Source: a virus. Taken from it: a DNA stretch of 27,628 bases. Location of the stretch: IMG/VR virus record IMGVR_UViG_3300042673_000128, positions 1-27,628 of that record; one strand, written 5' to 3'. Below the pieces are notes generated by a model. That model was not told the DNA's origin. It did no database searches and was given only the letters and a program-made list of their open reading frames with translations. Each line of letters begins with the position of its first letter. Positions within the stretch are counted from its first letter, which is position 1. Positions 26,726 through 27,628 of this stretch are shown piece after piece. A program made the position numbers and the translations under genes.

Positions 26726-27628
26726 TGAATAGAAAGGTACAAGTATATATTGAAGGGCAAAGAATCGAACTGTTCAACGATGAACAGATTCAGGTAAACT
26801 CTACTCAGCAGAATGTTGCGGACATTTCCAAAACGTACACAGACTTTTCACAGAGCTTTACTGTTCCTGCTTCAGAACTTAATAACGAAATCTTTCAGCA
26901 CTTTTATCAGACCGATGTTAATTCAACTATTGACCACAACATCAGACGAAATGCATTCATTGAAATTGACTTAACTTTCTTTAGACGTGGAAAGATTCAG
27001 ATTGAGGGCAGTAAGTTAAAAGATGGAAAAGCGGAAAGCTACACGTTAACATTCTATGGTGAAGGAAGAACCTTGCTTGATTATTTTGGCGAGGATTTAC
27101 TTTCTGATTTGGATTACACTCCATACAATCACGAATACACAGGAACGGAAGTTAAGAATCGCATTGAAGATAACGCTAACACATATGATGTTAAATATCC
27201 ATTGATTTCTTCCAAACGTGTATGGACTTATTCAGGTCAAGCTCCAACAAGTATTTCACCTGCTTACTATACTATTCCAACAAACTCAGTTCACGACCTT
27301 AATCACACGAGTGGTCATATGCACTATGAGGAGTTATTTCCAGCAGTTCGTGTGTCAAAGATATTTGATGCCATTGAAACAAAATACGGAATCAGCTTCT
27401 TAGGTAACTTCCTAAGTGAAGAAAGATTCACGAAGTTATTCTTGTGGTATAAAAACAAGAATGAATTTAACTTTTATTCAGAGCCACAATTAATTGACTT
27501 TACAAGCCTTTCAACTTCAGGAAATGATGCAAGTGATGCGTTCGATTTAACAAACGACACTTTGCACATTCAAGATATCATAGGTTTATACAATGGACAA
27601 CATACTATTACTATTGACGTAAACTCAA
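26725..27628 (+). CDS. Putative baseplate/tail protein, 3' truncated by window edge
   Basis: Open from the TAATG overlap to the end of the window with no stop: at least 301 residues. It begins MNRKVQVYIEGQRIELFNDEQ, then NVADISKTYTDFSQSFTVPAS and ALIGN-like strand patterns with RRNAFIEIDLTFFRRGKIQIEGSKLKDGKAESYTLTFYGEGRTLLDYFGEDLLS. I recognise this as a large tail protein typical of Bacteroidota siphophages, where full-length versions are much longer. It continues beyond the window. Function inferred from position among tail genes. Confidence 0.72.
   Translation, partial: MNRKVQVYIEGQRIELFNDEQIQVNSTQQNVADISKTYTDFSQSFTVPASELNNEIFQHFYQTDVNSTIDHNIRRNAFIEIDLTFFRRGKIQIEGSKLKDGKAESYTLTFYGEGRTLLDYFGEDLLSDLDYTPYNHEYTGTEVKNRIEDNANTYDVKYPLISSKRVWTYSGQAPTSISPAYYTIPTNSVHDLNHTSGHMHYEELFPAVRVSKIFDAIETKYGISFLGNFLSEERFTKLFLWYKNKNEFNFYSEPQLIDFTSLSTSGNDASDAFDLTNDTLHIQDIIGLYNGQHTITIDVNS

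Overview
The window is a contiguous piece of a tailed double-stranded DNA phage (or a prophage lacking a visible integrase) of a Bacteroidota host, most likely Flavobacteriia-like. The reasons are: very A+T-rich DNA; promoters of the Bacteroidota type (TTG, about 19 bp, TAnnTTTG) with few Shine-Dalgarno sites; and structural proteins that resemble families I know mainly from Bacteroidota siphophages. Almost everything lies on the + strand in tightly packed ATGA or TAATG overlaps. The one clear - strand gene sits where a repressor would be expected. Both ends cut genes, the tape-measure C-terminus at the left and a tail protein N-terminus at the right, so the piece is probably an arbitrarily opened or incomplete phage genome. 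No gap without a gene exceeds 300 bp.

Layout. 1-1583: tape-measure C-terminus. 1598-8244: head and tail-tube module (XkdF-like protease, a pair of small paralogues, a cysteine-rich small protein, scaffold-like acidic protein, major capsid protein, tail tube protein, portal with an extra C-terminal domain, connector). 8232-10869: lysis cassette (holin, zinc amidase, a lipoprotein plus membrane-anchor protein with unimolecular spanin architecture), then a metallophosphoesterase and a strong terminator. 11014-11559 (-): a GIY-YIG domain fused to an XRE-type helix-turn-helix. 11692-13471: a canonical rightward promoter and a string of small early genes ending in a DnaA-domain-IV-like protein. 13478-15193: a promoter, a structured leader RNA, a winged-helix replication protein whose gene carries five 11-bp iteron-like repeats (candidate origin), and a RecA/DnaB-type ATPase. 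15193-18958: HNH homing endonuclease, NinG, ERF annealing protein, YqaJ-type exonuclease, several micro-genes, and a small protein with an SSB-like DDLPF tail. 19038-19565: sigma-70-like factor. 20331-22366: small and large terminase with a GIY-YIG homing endonuclease between them. 22538-27628: tail genes, starting with a chaperone-like gene whose last ~265 nt are open in two frames across a 9-T slippery run.

How the parts work together (inference): the early promoter facing the - strand regulator drives replication and recombination genes; the phage sigma factor may then switch on packaging, tail, head and lysis genes; the lysis cassette closes the late operon at the 10905-10941 terminator. 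The observations that most deserve a second look are the dual-frame tail chaperone, the promoter-proximal RNA with competing AGGCAG/CTGCCT pairings ahead of the replication gene, the in-gene iterons, and the nuclease-repressor fusion.
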